The notes under the pieces are model-generated. The model saw only the letters and a list, made by a program, of their open reading frames with translations. It was not told where the DNA came from and did not search any database. From positions 186,001 to 250,000 of the forward strand of contig CAXKVR010000066.1 of assembly GCA_964058845.1 (NCBI GenBank): a stretch of DNA of 64,000 nucleotides, given 5' to 3'. Position 1 is the first letter of the stretch, and the number at the start of each line of letters is the position of its first letter. A program made the position numbers and the translations under genes. Below are positions 1 through 12,420 of this stretch, piece after piece. This DNA is from Carex sylvatica. Taxonomy: Eukaryota; Streptophyta; Magnoliopsida; Poales; Cyperaceae.

Positions 1-470
1 AGCTACGGGCTAAAATTGCGCTAATCAAGCTACGGTCGCTATAGCGATAATAGCAGTTTTAATGGGTCTTAATGTCCAGATTGTTGTTTTTTACTTTATC
101 AAGCTATATCAATACAATGGAACATATGCGGACTATACAGCTATATCAATTAAATTTTGTATCATGCATTAATATATGGTAGTGGTATATTTTGAATATA
201 AAATATATCGATAGTTTTTGAATTAGGGATATTTTGAATGACAATTTAAACTTTGTATTGGTTTAATATGAATATTATAACTTCTTAATTAATTTGATAT
301 TTTTTTTCTTGATGAGACATTTTTACTATTAGTAGAAATATAAAATATAATTTTTGAAATAAAAAAATATTATTTATAATAACTTTCGCTATAGCTCCGC
401 TATTCGCTAAAGCCTTTTTTTTTTGTCTCCCCACTATACCGCTATAAACGCTATTTAGAACCTTGAAAAA
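1..470. repeat. Degenerate GCTATAGC-rich transposon fragment, cut by the window start
   Basis: Short palindrome-like words built on GCTATAGC and CGCTATT cluster at about 15-55 and again at 385-460, ending in a CGCTATTTAGAACC-type boundary. AT-rich DNA lies between them. Such clusters are typical of the ends of non-autonomous plant DNA transposons. The left end is outside the window, so class and duplication cannot be read. Confidence 0.35.
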
Positions 471-1560
471 AATTCAACAACTTAATTTTTAACAAAAGTT
501 CAAGTTTTATATTGGTCATATTCGTACTATCCTTTGAGCTTATTTGCGGACAATATATAGAAGAATTAAATGAGTATAGACGCATAGTTGATATTAATGA
601 GTTATTTATTTGTTATTAGAAATCAAATGATCTTTTAATTATTTGTTGTGTTAAATTCAAAGAAATGATCTTTTATATTGAATTTTTAATATTGCTTGCC
701 AGGCTCTGCAGATAAAGTTATAAAAGGTTTTAATTTTTGAAGTTATTGGATTTAATTATATCTATCAATATCGTAATTAATTGACTTTTTTGGGGCTGAA
801 AGCGTGTTCAAGGAGCTAGAATCTCGACCTTTAGACTTCTTCATTTTTGAAGTACACAAAATTGCCTCGGTTGACGTGTTTGACAGTAACGTGACATTTA
901 TTAATGTGGATCTCCCCACCTAAATACAATTTAATTATTATATTTATTTTATTAATAAAATATAGATGAACATGTTTTTCTCTAGTAGTGACATCTATAA
1001 GGAGAGAGAATCCTCTATTTCCACAATTCTATACTTTTTTCAAGAATTAAATTGTTGGTGGGGAATTTGAAAGAGAAGAGTACTACGGACTTGTAATCAC
1101 CAAAAACAAAGAAATTAAAATTACAATGGTACTGTTTTTTTGTTTAATGAAATATTAATTGATATTTAAATTTATATGAAATTAATATACAATCAAATTA
1201 TGAAGCAGCTGCACCCGTATAAAATATTTTCTGTTTTAAAATCTTTTATTGATTTAAAAATATTAATTTATCAAGTTAATTTATTTTGATGAATTCTCAT
1301 GCTAGCCATAATAAAAGTTTAGGAGGCCTGACTAAAAATAATATCTCTGATTTACTTTTTAAATATAATTTTGCCTCTCTTAACCTTACTATTTACAAAC
1401 AAACAAATCATGTATATAAAAGACAAATCAACAGCTGATTAAAATGTTGAAATGAGGAATTAGTAATTGAAGTCATTAATTAAGAAATATAAAAGTATAG
1501 ATAAATGAATAAATTTTTATATAATTAATAAAGAATAATCTTTCAAATATTTAATACTGT
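471..1560. other. AT-rich intergenic DNA
   Basis: No reading frame, domain, RNA gene or clear repeat boundary was recognised here. Confidence 0.5.
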
Positions 1561-1890
1561 CGGTCAGACTTAATGTCCCGGCAATATTTGCAATGAAGAT
1601 ACTGTACCTGAAACTTGTTTATTATTCAATGATGATTTTTTTTTTTAGGCTGTCCATATGAATAAGCCTATTTACCTAACATTATTGATACATAGATACA
1701 TACACGCATGGATATGGATTTCAATTAATGTGTATTCAATCATGCAGAATCAGGTTCCTTCTCGTGTGAGCATAAGCAATATATATATATATATATATGT
1801 ATGTATACTTGAAGGAAATAAAATGTTACGTTGTCGCCGCAAGTGGCGCTGTCTCTGAAATGTAGCTCGGGGACTCCATGCCGGAACATT
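1561..1890 (+). pseudogene. Polygalacturonase (GH28) exon remnant, copy 1
   Basis: Two exon-like pieces resemble the C-terminal part of plant polygalacturonases, the cell-wall enzymes that hydrolyse pectin. The first (about 1,566-1,620) reads CPGN.CNEDTV, like the segment after the family's NPIIIDQ.YC motif. The second (about 1,748-1,885) starts after a CAG acceptor and reads VPSRVSISNI, then degrades through a TA microsatellite before the equivalent of the C-S-x-G-T-P-C stretch. A frameshift and missing catalytic exons make it non-functional. The same two pieces recur at 2,575, 7,875 and 15,408, which supports the assignment. Confidence 0.55.
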
Positions 1891-1959
1891 TAATTTCTGC
1901 AGGCTCAGATCCTTCAACAAATGCTTATTGGGCCTAGATCACGAGTTGTCTGAATAATT

Positions 1960-2300
1960 AGTGGGCCCAAAATTATCCAGTGCCTTCCGATCAAAATTAA
2001 TTAAATGCTTGTGGGTTTCTTATTCTTGACAAAACAAGATAAAGATTACTGTAAAAGTATTTTGAAGAAAATTTTCCATTTTAAGAAGTGCGCACATATA
2101 TAATATATTATTTAAGAGTTCTTTTCATTGCAGAAAATCATTAATTCCACCGAACTTATTAATATTACCTTAAGTAACTTGATGATCATTAATAATTTTT
2201 TTGACGTAACATTTGGCATTTATCTATATATTTTGTTTAAAGTTTAGTTGAGTAGCTGGAAACTCATGATTTTGTTTTAGGTTAGAAACTGCAAAAGTGT
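1960..2300 (+). repeat. Block R1, copy 1 of a diverged duplication
   Basis: About 330 bp resemble 9,160-9,440 and 14,870-15,090. Shared landmarks in order are a run ending in AGAAGTGCG, TATTATTTAAG, CTTTTCATT.CAGAAAA, GGCAT...TTTGTTT and AAACTCATGATT. It is part of the ancestral unit that carried the polygalacturonase pieces. No coding content was recognised. Confidence 0.6.
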
Positions 2301-2574
2301 GGTTAAATGAAATCCTTGTGACACAAAGCTCATCCTACGTACTATTTAAAAATTGATCCCATATCATTTGTTCGTGTGTAATTTCTAATAAATGGTGCTA
2401 TTACTAGGGATAACCAAACAACATTTATATCGTTCATATGTGCTCATTTAATTAAGATATTTGAGAAAACCAAACAACATTTTATATCTCAATTATGACT
2501 AAAATGAAAAAAACTAAAATCAATCATTCAAGTAGTACTTCGGCCACCTGCATAATCTCTATAAACTGTGAACA

Positions 2575-2930
2575 ATCGTATCATGAAAGATCAGACTTAC
2601 TATTCGAACAATATTTGCAATAAAGATTATGTATGCAAAAACTCTTTCTATCTATTGAATGAATATGTTTATTTTAGGCTGTTTGTAGAAATCTGCCTAT
2701 TTAGCTAACAAATTTAATTGGTACATTGATATATACGTGGATATGGATTTGAATTAATAAAAAAATTTGGTTTTTGTGTAATTAATCAGGTTCCTTCACG
2801 TGTAAGCATAAGCGATGTATACATCAAGAAAATAAACAGCACAGCGGAGTTGAAAGTGGTCGCGACTTTAAATTTTAGTCCGGGGACTCCATGCTAGAAC
2901 GTCAATGAAGATGATATTCTGCTCAAGAAT
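2575..2930 (+). pseudogene. Polygalacturonase (GH28) exon remnant, copy 2
   Basis: This is the best preserved terminal exon of the array. From about 2,788 it reads VPSRVSISDVYIKKINSTAE, then VVATLNFSPGTPC, a stop codon, and NVNEDDI. The family pattern here is V.ISDV.FKNIRGTS...AV.L.CS...PC..I.L.DI. The in-frame TAG after GTPC and the missing catalytic exons mark a pseudogene. The upstream piece near 2,592 (YYSNNICNKDYV) matches the preceding family segment. Confidence 0.6.
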
Positions 2931-3031
2931 ATTGGCGGAAAGCTACCAACTGGTCTCATGCTCACTTTTCCCTGCAATTAGTTCTTGTGGATTCTCAGTT
3001 AGCTCAACCTTGGGTTCATTTTGTTTCCGAT

Positions 3032-3180
3032 ATCTTTAATAAGAAGAGAAAGGGGAGGTAGGACAGTTGGCTAGAAAAATGTGCTAGAGTTGTTATACCC
3101 AAAGGTCGAGAGTTCGATTCCCCTTCACGACTTTGTAGCCTCTGCAAAAATTTTCAAAAAAAAAAAATCTTTAATAAGAA
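3032..3180 (+). mobile_element. tRNA-derived SINE with 14-bp target-site duplication
   Basis: The element (about 3,046-3,166) has an A-box-like TGGCTAGAAAAATG, a B-box GGTCGAGAGTTCGATTCC and an A-rich 3' tail. It is flanked on both sides by the identical 14 bp ATCTTTAATAAGAA (3,032-3,045 and 3,167-3,180), the hallmark of LINE-assisted retroposition. Identical flanks suggest a fairly recent insertion. It is not a functional tRNA gene: no cloverleaf fits around the two boxes. Confidence 0.88.
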
Positions 3181-4047
3181 TGCTTTTTAATTAGAGATGT
3201 TGCTTTGTGGATTTTGTGACCTCTTTAATGGAAGCTTATCAAATCGTTGAATTCAAATGCAATGAAGTCGCCACGTGATTGCTATTTTAATCAATTTTCT
3301 GTGTTGTTTGCCTTATAATATTGATGATATGTAATTTTTCTGATTTTTTTTTCTTATATTTAAACTTTAGACAACAATTGTAAAATTTTGTTTGTCTTGA
3401 TAAATGAATTATTTAACTTCCTGGTGATGGCCAGCTGACTTTATCGGAACAGATTTGTTTTTGCAAATAATGAAACTTAGTGTTGAAGTGTCAATGCTAG
3501 CATTTTTCACATATCAGTCCATAACTTTGCTATATTAAACTCGTGACAGAACACGGTAGTCAAATTCGGAGACAAGTCTACAAGGATCCAAATAGTATTT
3601 TTTAAATTAAAATTGCAGGTCAAGTCATCCTAATAGGAGGGAGCACACACCTACAATTATTAAGAGAACATATATACTAGTTCAAACAGTTCAATAACAA
3701 CGCTAACAACTCTACATAGATAACTAATTAAAAAGCATGCTTAAACTGTTCTATCATCCAGAATCAGAATAGACCGATACTCGGTACCATGCACCCAACA
3801 TCAGTGCCCAAGAAATAAAAAGAACAAACAAACAGGTCGGGCTAAAATTTGCTTACATTTTTTCTTGAATTATGAGGACCGTTAATCTTTCATGGGGCAA
3901 TTTCTTTGTTTCCTTGTATTGAGCCTTTGAGCCTCTCACTTATTTAATTTATTTATTTTAAGAAAAGTGCTACTATAATTGGTATAATACTACAAGTCTC
4001 TTTCTCTCAGCTCCCGATATATTTACCTAACAAAATTTTGGTGTCTG
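3181..4047. other. Intergenic DNA, nothing recognised
   Basis: AT-rich sequence between the SINE and the third polygalacturonase remnant. No reading frame with a recognisable product was found. Confidence 0.45.
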
Positions 4048-4180
4048 TGTAATCCTATGTTGAGCATCAGCGACGTATAATTCAAGAAAATGAACGGCAC
4101 ATTGGCATAGCTGGCAGTCATAACCATGAACTGTAGTTCAGGGACTCCATGCTAGAATATTAATATAGAAGATCAAACAG
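4048..4180 (+). pseudogene. Polygalacturonase (GH28) exon remnant, copy 3
   Basis: Only the terminal exon is seen. It reads LSISDV, stop, FKKMNGT, and later AVITMNCSSGTPC, stop, NINIED. The C-S-S-G-T-P-C stretch followed by NI.IED is the clearest match to the GH28 C-terminal pattern in the window. Several in-frame stops show that it is dead. Confidence 0.55.
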
Positions 4181-4988
4181 GAACATATTCAGTTCAATAT
4201 TGTCAACGACCAGCCACCGTCAGCACGTACGTCGATAAATGTTTCTCTATTCCTATGCTTTCTTTGCCGTGCAACTAATTCTCAAAGATTTTCGCAAGTC
4301 CGACATAATTGAAACAAGGCACCGATGAAATTAATTCATTGTTATGCGTAATTTTAGTAAGAATCCATCAAATTGAAACTATAAGGCACCCATCAAATTA
4401 TAACTTTTTGTGTTAGAACTATGGCTTAATATAGCGTCACGAGCTCTCGTTTCTCTATGAGGAACACAGGTTCAATTATCAAAAATTACATCTAAAAGAT
4501 ACAATAGTGTACCGGACCTTTTCACAATAAAAAAACTTGTATAACTTGATTGCATTGAAAGATTCATTTTAAACGTACTCTGAATAATCTTTCATACATT
4601 TACTGTTGTCCAATTAACCGTGTCGCCACATGTCCCTCTTAAATCGCTCCGGAAACATCCCCTTGTACATCCTTGAAAGTTTTATTCAGAGTAACTCTTC
4701 TCAGTTTTAACGTTTCTATTTAATTTCCCTCTAATTCAACATTCTGAGCAAGTTCTTTGATTTTTATCGGACGGTCCGTATCTAAACATAAATGTTTGTT
4801 GCCTCAGAGGATACGGGCTCGAGCTTAAAAGTTTAACCAGGAAATTGTCCACAGGTTTTTGGATATATCTTATTAAAAAAAAAGTTATATCCATTGTTGA
4901 AGTTATTAAACAGCACCATATTTTTATTATGAAAGAAGGCCCAAAGCCCATTAATCAATTCTAAAGTATTCAAGATATATAGCTGGCT

Positions 4989-5335
4989 ATGTTGAAAAAG
5001 TGGATTATTTTAGAAAGTACAATACTTTTAGATAGTATCATGTACTCTCTAGAGAAATTAGTCAAAGTCGGTGGTGATAGGTATATTCTAGTAATTTGTA
5101 GATTGGTGTATAGTGTAAAATCTAGAATATAATAATGGACTAAAACTGACATATACAAAGTTGGTAGAGATAGAAAATATATTTTAGAAATATCCTAACC
5201 GACTTTAGGATCTTATATATATAGATGTAGAGTTTATGGCATAGTGTTGAATCAAGAGAATCAGATAATAAAGAAAGTGAAGCGTGAAAATATATTCAAA
5301 GCTTTGTACTTCAATCACTTGTACTCTTCCTCCAA
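4989..5335 (+). repeat. Possible solo LTR of a Ty1/copia-type element
   Basis: The segment starts TGTTGAAAAAGTGG. It contains a TATATATATAGA promoter-like run near 5,215 and ends near an AATCACTTGTACT stretch after an AAAGAAAGTGAAG sequence, an arrangement common in short copia LTRs. No target-site duplication or second LTR was confirmed, so this is a weak call. Confidence 0.3.
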
Positions 5336-5837
5336 GTAATAAAAAGAAGTTTAGAAGTATAAACTCCTCTCCAATACCATCCACAATCCGAGTCAGAATT
5401 TCTAACATCCATTCCATCCGCAACAAGATTCGTGCGGATAGACGTTGTACTTCCAATTTAAACTGTTTGCAAATCGGATGGTTGAGGTCCAATTTTGAGT
5501 GAAGGCTCTGTCCAGTCCGCTTTGGACAAGAAACCTACCCAATAATTAAACACAGAATCGCCCACAAATGTGCGAGGAGTCTGATCAACAAACCAGTGAA
5601 AGAAAAATATTACAAAGAAACGAGAAAAATGATTTCTTCCTCTCCGCCTCTCCGTACATCTGTAAATCATTTTCAATTAAAAAACCTAAAGAGGTTTTGT
5701 CATCTCCATCCTAACCTTACAAAACCCACGACATTTCATCAAACACCTTACACGCATATCATCTGCACCACACATCTAGACTAGCAGAGACTAAGAACTT
5801 TTATATAATTAAACCAATGTAAAGAAGCCTTGGAGTT

Positions 5838-6010
5838 GCATGGAGAAATGAGAAACTTGGACATGAACCCGGTGTCGTGCTCGAAACCATGCTGGTTGAT
5901 TTGCTTGTGAAGTCTGATCAAACTGGACATGCATTTGAATTATTGTTCGATAAAATGCCTGAGAGAAATGTTGTCACGTGGACCGCAATTATATCTGGGT
6001 TGCAGTTTTG
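5838..6010 (+). pseudogene. Pentatricopeptide-repeat (PPR) gene fragment A
   Basis: A short open stretch (from about 5,877) reads LETMLVDLLVKSDQTGHAF, then LFDKMPERNVVTWTAIISGL. The consensus MPERNVVTWTAMISGY is diagnostic of the PLS-class PPR proteins that bind organellar RNA in plants. Only about one and a half repeats remain, the frame ends at 6,095, and no further repeats follow. It is a fragment. A related fragment lies at 9,430. Confidence 0.8.
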
Positions 6011-6509
6011 GATTGGAACGGTACGAGCAGGGACTAAGAACTATTTAGATAAAACAATATATCTAACATACATTTTTATTTTAATCTTAAACTAAGATAA
6101 AGTGAACAACTATAATTGTTTTATGTAATTATATTTAATTTTGTTAATAATTTACAAGCTAAAAGTAGAACTCATGTTCTTTAACCAAAACTATAGAGTT
6201 TAAAGTAATAAAATAATTAAAAAAAAGTTGTTCATATTAACAATTTTATTTTTAATTAATACAACAGTAGATTATATAAAAAAATAATTTGTATCCACAT
6301 AATTAATATCATAAATCCCGTATAGAACATTCACATGCTTCACATCGTTGTTGTACAGAAAATAAACTTCAACTTCTTAATCATGTCAGAAGCTTGTCAG
6401 ATTCAGCCTGATAGACCAGTCCACAACCCGCTCGATACACAAAATTGTGATAACATTTGTGAATTTCATCATGTAGTTTACATCAAATTAACGTAAAATA
6501 ATAGAACCA

Positions 6510-6790
6510 TCAAATTAATTGATGCATTTTCAGTATTCTCCACCATCACATATTAAAACCTCTCAAATCCACTTATGCGAAAGAATAAAGTTTGATATTT
6601 TAATTATTTCTCATTGCATTGTAATAATAAATTTAGTAAATATCAACTCATATTTTTCTCATCCCATATACTTTCGTTATGAGTTTACTTATTGAACAAT
6701 AAAATAACTATTTATGGGAGATGTAACTTCAAATGTATGATTTTACACTTAGTCGTGAATGATTGTACATTTTAAATAAATGATTTTTCA
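6510..6790 (+). repeat. Block R2, copy 1
   Basis: About 270 bp are similar to 10,205-10,445 and 16,315-16,565. Landmarks are TTCTCCA.CATCACATATTAAA, CTTGTGCAAAA-like, TCATTGCATT, AATATCA.CTCAT, GAGTTTA.TTAT and ACAATAAAATAACTATTTAT. It is non-coding and part of the triplicated unit. Confidence 0.7.
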
Positions 6791-7870
6791 CATTGAAAAC
6801 ATACATTAAAAAAACAACTAACGACAGAAGATAAAGTTGCATACAACTGTCCTAAAATATAATAAAACAATAAAAATTAATAAAATTAATTATAAAATTG
6901 AAAATCAAGTTAGACCAAGCGTTGTTCTACAAAGGGCTTCTATTGCTTCGAGACCATGTAAATCGATGAACAATTTGCTATTAACTGGTATTGTTGATCT
7001 TAAATATTTCCTCCGATGGAACCGTATATATTTTTCCGATCTCATTCGACTAGATTTGAATCTGTTATATTTTAAGCTAGCGAGCCAGCTTATAAGAGTC
7101 CAGCAACATTTTTTGTTAGTTCTTTCAATTTAATAAGAATTGAGATATAATATGTTATTTGGTCTTCTCCTATATCTTAATTTACTCAGCATATGAACAT
7201 TATGAAACATTATTTTTTAGCAACAACATTAGAAATTATATGAAGAAATGAAATGGAGTTCGTTTCTTAAATAGAAGGATGAGTTTTGTACTATATATCA
7301 CAAGGAACCCATTTAATCACACTATTGCAGCTTTTAACCTAAAACTCAATCATGAGTTTCCAACTTCTCAACTAAACAGTAAACGAAAGATATATAAATA
7401 AATACCGTTTCCTCAAAAAGGAATTATTAACCTCATCAAGTTAAGTTAATATTTTTCTGGCGTGCGACTGTTGACTAAACTCCAGAGTACAAAAAAAGAT
7501 GCATGCCTTGCAGCATGTGTGCAATTGTTGACTAAAGTAAAAAAGAAAGTCGGTTTAATGTTGAATGTGCATGTGCCTCCAGTAGCATTAATATTGTAGC
7601 ACTCGCGATTGAATAAAAGGAGAAAAAAGATTTGATCAAAGTGAATGTTTCACTTTAATGGATTCAACAAAAGTTAATAATTTTGGGTTGTATAAATTGA
7701 AACCGCTGATGATGAATTCTGTAGTGGCTGGAAGCAGCTGAAAACCAAAAGTTGACAATGAAATTCCCATTCTCTTAACGACCGAAGGGGAACCCGCAGC
7801 ATTTGCTAAGATTGACTTTGGCCAAAGGCTTTGAGTCAGTCAATTGGGAATTCTTACAATTGTACTCAAA
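6791..7870. other. AT-rich spacer
   Basis: No gene or repeat boundary was identified. The short open frames here have no recognisable domain. Confidence 0.4.
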
Positions 7871-7874
7871 GCAA

Positions 7875-8215
7875 GAAACTTCACAAAGAGTACTTACTGT
7901 CCCGGCAATCATAATTTGCAATGATGATACGGTTCCTGAAACTTGTTTATTAATTAATGATGAATCTTTTTATTTAGGCTGTACATTTTAATATGCCTAT
8001 TTACCTAACAATTTTGATACAGATACAAGTATGGATATGGATTTGAATTAATATGAATTTTAGTGTTTGTGTATTCAATATATTAGGTCCATTGTCGTGT
8101 GAGCATAAGCAATGTATGTTTCAAGGAAATAAATGGCACATCAACGTTGCTGGTGGCCGTGACTTTGAACCATAGTTTGAGGACTCCATGTTGGAACATA
8201 CACATTACTCAGATC
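7875..8215 (+). pseudogene. Polygalacturonase (GH28) exon remnant, copy 4
   Basis: Two pieces occur as in copies 1 and 2. TYCPGN is followed by a frameshifted ICNDDTVPETC stretch near 7,890-7,945. A terminal exon at about 8,090-8,205 reads VSISNVCFKEINGTSTLLVA, then VTLNHSLRTPCWNI. The second conserved cysteine pair is partly lost (NHS where the family has .CS). It is embedded in block II, ahead of R1 copy 2 and PPR fragment B. Confidence 0.6.
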
Positions 8216-9159
8216 CAAAAAAATATAAAATATTTTCTAAGAAGGTACTTTGTGTACAACAAAATGGGTGAAGTGTCTTTTTTTCCGTAAATGAACAAAA
8301 TGTAAATTTAGTTAATCTGGAACCCCTCCAGATAACAGCGCCTACATGACCTCAGGATGGGTGAAGTGTGATTCTCCCTGATATGTCGGTGAGGAGCTGC
8401 CTACTGCTGTCCGCATATTCCGATACACATTACTCAGATCCTACGCTCCCTGATATGCAACTAGCTCTTCATTTTACAAAAATATGAGGCTGAAAGCCAG
8501 ATCGCCATAACAACGTCCCAACAGGATTGGTGTAGATAAGTGCAGATTGAATTTCAGTCATGTTAGGAAAAGTAGAAAATTGTTGTTTAATGTAATTGGA
8601 AATTGGTAGTAATTTATGTAAACGAGGACGTTGTACCAGTATTAGTATGTAAATCTTTGAAACATGTTTGTTTATTCAAAACAAGTAGGTGCAGAAATTG
8701 GGAATATTTTTTATATCGCAGTTCTGTATAATTTGGGGCCAACCAAAATTTAGTGATAACACTTTTTGCAATCAATGACCAAACCAACTAGACCAAAGTT
8801 AATCCACAAAAATATTTACAAATTTCCAAATTAGTGTTTCATATTTGTCGACTATGCTTTATTCTAGTATATATGATATCTGAAGAATATGGACGTGCTA
8901 AATTAATTAAAAAAACGATCAAGTATTTTCATAACTCTACCCCGATTCTGTTAATGTACCTTTTGTACATATTTAGGCGATGTTTATAGGTTCTTAGTTC
9001 TTAGCCTTGAACAGATTCTTGCATTGACTCTTCTTATTGGGACTAGTTCAAGATATTCTTTGACATATCCATAATTAAAAATAGATGGACCTGGCGTATT
9101 TTATCAAAGGATATTTTTTCCTTGAATTATGTCACACAGGCAAATCATGAGTAGTCTCA
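8216..9159. other. Intergenic DNA, nothing recognised
   Basis: No reading frame with a recognisable product and no repeat boundary was found. Confidence 0.4.
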
Positions 9160-9440
9160 AGATTTGGTGGGCCAACAAACCAGTGCCTTGGGATAAAAAT
9201 TAGTAATGCTTATGTGTTTCTTATTCTGGAGAAGAAGACCAAGATTACATTTTCAGAAGTGCGTCCATATATTATTTAAGGTGTCTTTTCATTTCAGAAA
9301 ATCAGTTGGCCGAACTTATTAATATGAACTTTAAGTAACTTAATTATTGCAGATAATAGTTTCTTTTTGAGGTAACAGTTGGCATATCTTTTGTTTACAG
9401 TATAGTTGAAAAATTGTAAACTCATGATTCTGGCTGATTT
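9160..9440 (+). repeat. Block R1, copy 2
   Basis: Diverged copy of 1,960-2,300 and 14,870-15,090. Unlike the other copies it runs directly into PPR fragment B at its 3' end. Confidence 0.65.
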
Positions 9441-9740
9441 GCTCATGATGTATGATGAAATTGAACATGCATTTGAATTATTCAACATAATGCCTGAGAG
9501 AAATGTTGTCACGTACGTAGACCTCGATTAAATCTGGGTTGGTTTGAATTGGATGGTATGAGGCTGGGCTTCCTCTGTTTGTTTCTGAAATGCTTGGTTC
9601 TGGTATTGCACCAAGTAATTTCTCATTAAATATGGCAATCAAAGCTTGTACCGGTGTGACCTCAATTGATACCGGAGAACAGGTCCACTCATTAATGGTA
9701 CGGCTAGGGAACATGGTAGATACGTACATGGACTGACATC
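9430..9740 (+). pseudogene. Pentatricopeptide-repeat (PPR) gene fragment B
   Basis: The segment reads LADLLMMYDEIEHAFELF, then MPERNVVT, followed by a disrupted stretch with stops. In another frame it continues with FVSEMLGSGIAPSNFSLN, then MAIKACTGVTSIDTGEQVHS and LMVRLGN. This order (MPERNVVT, SEM..SGI.P..F.L..AIKAC, L..G.QVHS) is that of PLS-type PPR proteins. Stops and a frameshift near 9,515-9,560 inactivate it. It overlaps fragment A in its first half, so both derive from the same parent exon and this copy kept about 60 more codons. Confidence 0.85.
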
Positions 9741-10204
9741 GCTTAATTGGTATATGAAAAAGATAAACAAAGATCGGTCGATGATGGATACAAATAATTG
9801 CGAGCTACCTCTTTTCGGCAAAAGTAATCACACGACATAAGTCGCTAAAATCAAAATTCTTACCAAAATAGTCATGTGATGTCTAATTTGTTGGAGATAC
9901 ATTTGCAGAAAGTTAAAAATACAATGATAGTTGTGTGATATTGGTATCATATTAAACTCAAAATTAGATAAATTAGTCAACAACTAAGATTTTATTTATG
10001 TAATCTAGCTTCATTTAGTTAAGTAAATAATTTTACAAGCTAAAAGAAGATGTTATGCTCTTTAGACAGAAATAGAAGAGTATAAAGCAATGTAACAATT
10101 AAAAAAAAAAAAAAACATTGAACTAGTACAACAGTATAGAATTGTCTCAGTTCATTTGTGCAAAAGAACAGAAAATTTGGTAATTGTTACATACACTTCT
10201 AGAA

Positions 10205-10445
10205 ATTAATGTGTTATCAGTTTTCTCCATCATCACATATTAAATTCTCACATTCACTTGTGCAAAAAAATAGAAAATTTGATATTCTAATTGGTTTTCA
10301 TTGCATTTTAACATGTAAGTAAAATATCAGCTCATGGTTTTGTGACACCCTTCTGATAAGAGTTTACTTATGTTACAATAAAATAACTATTTATTAGAGA
10401 TGAAACTTCAAATGAATGATGTCACACATCATATGAATGATTAAA
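10205..10445 (+). repeat. Block R2, copy 2
   Basis: Diverged copy of 6,510-6,790 and 16,315-16,565, with the same landmark order. Confidence 0.7.
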
Positions 10446-10746
10446 TTTACAATGTTAACTTTGGATTCATTGCTAAATTGTGAGAAAGTAATGTAATTAA
10501 GTATTGTGATAATTAGTGTCATAAAACACTTGTGACCTAGCTAGGTATTATGATAATTAGTGTCATTAAAAACTTGTGAGCATGCAATTCTCTCCTTAAT
10601 TAAAATAGTAAACGATGGTAATTAGATCATAATACGGTTTTAATACTTGCAACTTTATTCATTTATTCCTGTCTAATTAACCTACATGCATAATTTTCAT
10701 GAGCTGGTTGAATTAAAAACAAAAAAAACGTTGAACAAAATCCAAT

Positions 10747-11120
10747 AATTTTTTTTTGAAAAAAAACAGGAATTTTCTTCCTGTTTACTTTATTGATTAT
10801 AGGTTTCAGTGAGAAACCTATGGTAATTTACAAAAGATTCAACACCTGTTGAATGTAAAAAACAAAATAAAAAACAAAGTAATCAAAACAAAATAAGAAT
10901 TTTAAGCAACGACTGTCTCTGTGTCTTAGTGTAAATAATCCCATTGCTCCTTGACCTCTTCCAGTAACTTCATTATGGTTTTCTCACTGTCTGTGAATAT
11001 TCTTGAATATCTCTCTCTTCAACAGATAAAAATGGCCAATAATAAGAGTTCTCTTGATTTTCCTTCGCCCTTCTTGTGAACTATCCAAAATTGTGCTTGC
11101 TCCTTCAATATGAACCTCCA
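10747..11120 (-). mobile_element. 5'-truncated LINE (L1 type), 3' end
   Basis: On the minus strand the segment ends in an A-rich tail (T run at 10,749-10,757). Upstream of this lie remnants of the ORF2 C-terminus: FICWRE...RIFTDSEKTI, then LLEEVKEQW. The IWRERN.RIF...EELI..I..QW pattern is typical of the end of plant L1 reverse-transcriptase ORFs. The same module is found at 23,749 and 24,283. Frameshifts and the missing RT domain show it is dead. Confidence 0.65.
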
Positions 11121-12250
11121 GTTCAAGAACTTAATTACAACTAATTAACAATCAAGCAAACAAGCAAACAACAACATTAAACAAGCAATGGAATTGACAA
11201 GAAAACAACAACAATAAAATTAGTTAGAGGAATTTGAGAATAACTCGAAACCCGCACCTTAACACTATTGAGACGATGAAATCAGCATGTTACTACAGTG
11301 TCGACATCTTCGATTATCCTTCTAAATCCAGCTACGAAGAGTCTACGCCTCTCGCAAATTATCTAAACTGAGTCAATAGTTTAATATATCCCTTTGTTAA
11401 TTCCATTCACCATACCGGTCAAAACTTACGAATTTAATTTTTTTTTTTCAAAACATTATATTCCAATTTTCTTCAAAAGAATGATACAAGTATAATAATC
11501 ATAAAAATGAGATAATCAGAGATAGCATAACATTATGAAATTGATATTAAAAATATATCAATTGAGGTCTATGTTTGGATCTTCCTACTCACTAAGTTAC
11601 CCAAACCCAATTATCTCAAATTCATGACTTCAAGCTAAGTATTGTTTTACGTGTCTCACAAATTTGCCTAAAGACATAGGTTCAATTAAAATTCAACTCT
11701 TGTAAATTTCATCAATATTAGTTTCAAGTTACTCATAACAGTCACAAGCTCAAGCATCAGAACAATGATGTTAAAAGATGAGAAGGTTCGATCCTAAATA
11801 CCGGGTTAAAGCGGCAATCAACACCAGGGAGAGAGAAAGGGAATTGAAAAGCTCCATTAGTTGCGATCTTGTACTCCGTCTAGCTAATTTCACCAAGGAC
11901 CAGCTCCTTCTCGTTTGTTCCTCCCTGTTGCAAGGCTACCAACACCACCACCTTAATTATCTCCTCTATCCTCTCTTTCTCTCTCATCTCTCTTTTTTTT
12001 TTAATGTCCGATATCTCCAATATTGGTGGGCGGTCTTCACAAGGAAACAAATTAACAGAATATGGGGCAAAAGGAATATATTTTGGGAAGAAAGAGGATG
12101 GTGTTAGAGATCTTTAATTAACTTAGGTGAGTGGCGTACACGTGTTGGCTTTTATGAAAGTGAAAGATTATCAATTGTTTCTATTAAATTAATTAGCTTA
12201 GAGAAATAAAAAAAAAATGGATTAGGTGAAAGAATTAATTAATTACAATA
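11121..12250. other. Intergenic DNA with one unsupported open frame
   Basis: A 109-codon open frame at 11,778-12,107 (+) has no recognisable domain and contains a CT-rich low-complexity stretch. I do not call it a gene. Confidence 0.35.
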
Positions 12251-12420
12251 ACAAGATAGGCACTTTTTGCTAGAGTAAAAAGTGGTTTTTTGCGATAGAA
12301 TACTGTCATAAACATATTTTTTCTATTAGTGACAGTAATTTTCGCGACAAAGTACCGTCATAAATTAATGCACTTTTTTTTCGCGAAAAGTGTCTACTTT
12401 GTTGTTGTCAAAATGCATGA
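12251..12420. repeat. Hairpin-rich repeat with CACTTTTT / AAAAGTG arms
   Basis: Two short hairpins (near 12,261-12,283 and 12,371-12,391) and repeated TACTGTCATAAA / TACCGTCATAAA words surround CGCGACAAAG. The arrangement resembles the subterminal region of a DNA transposon. The ends were not located. Confidence 0.3.

Noticed and set aside
3060..3140. tRNA-like A and B boxes
   Set aside because: The surrounding sequence does not form a cloverleaf; poly-A tail and target duplication show a SINE.
11778..12107. 109-codon open frame
   Set aside because: No domain; part is CT-rich low complexity; no splice context or conserved neighbour.
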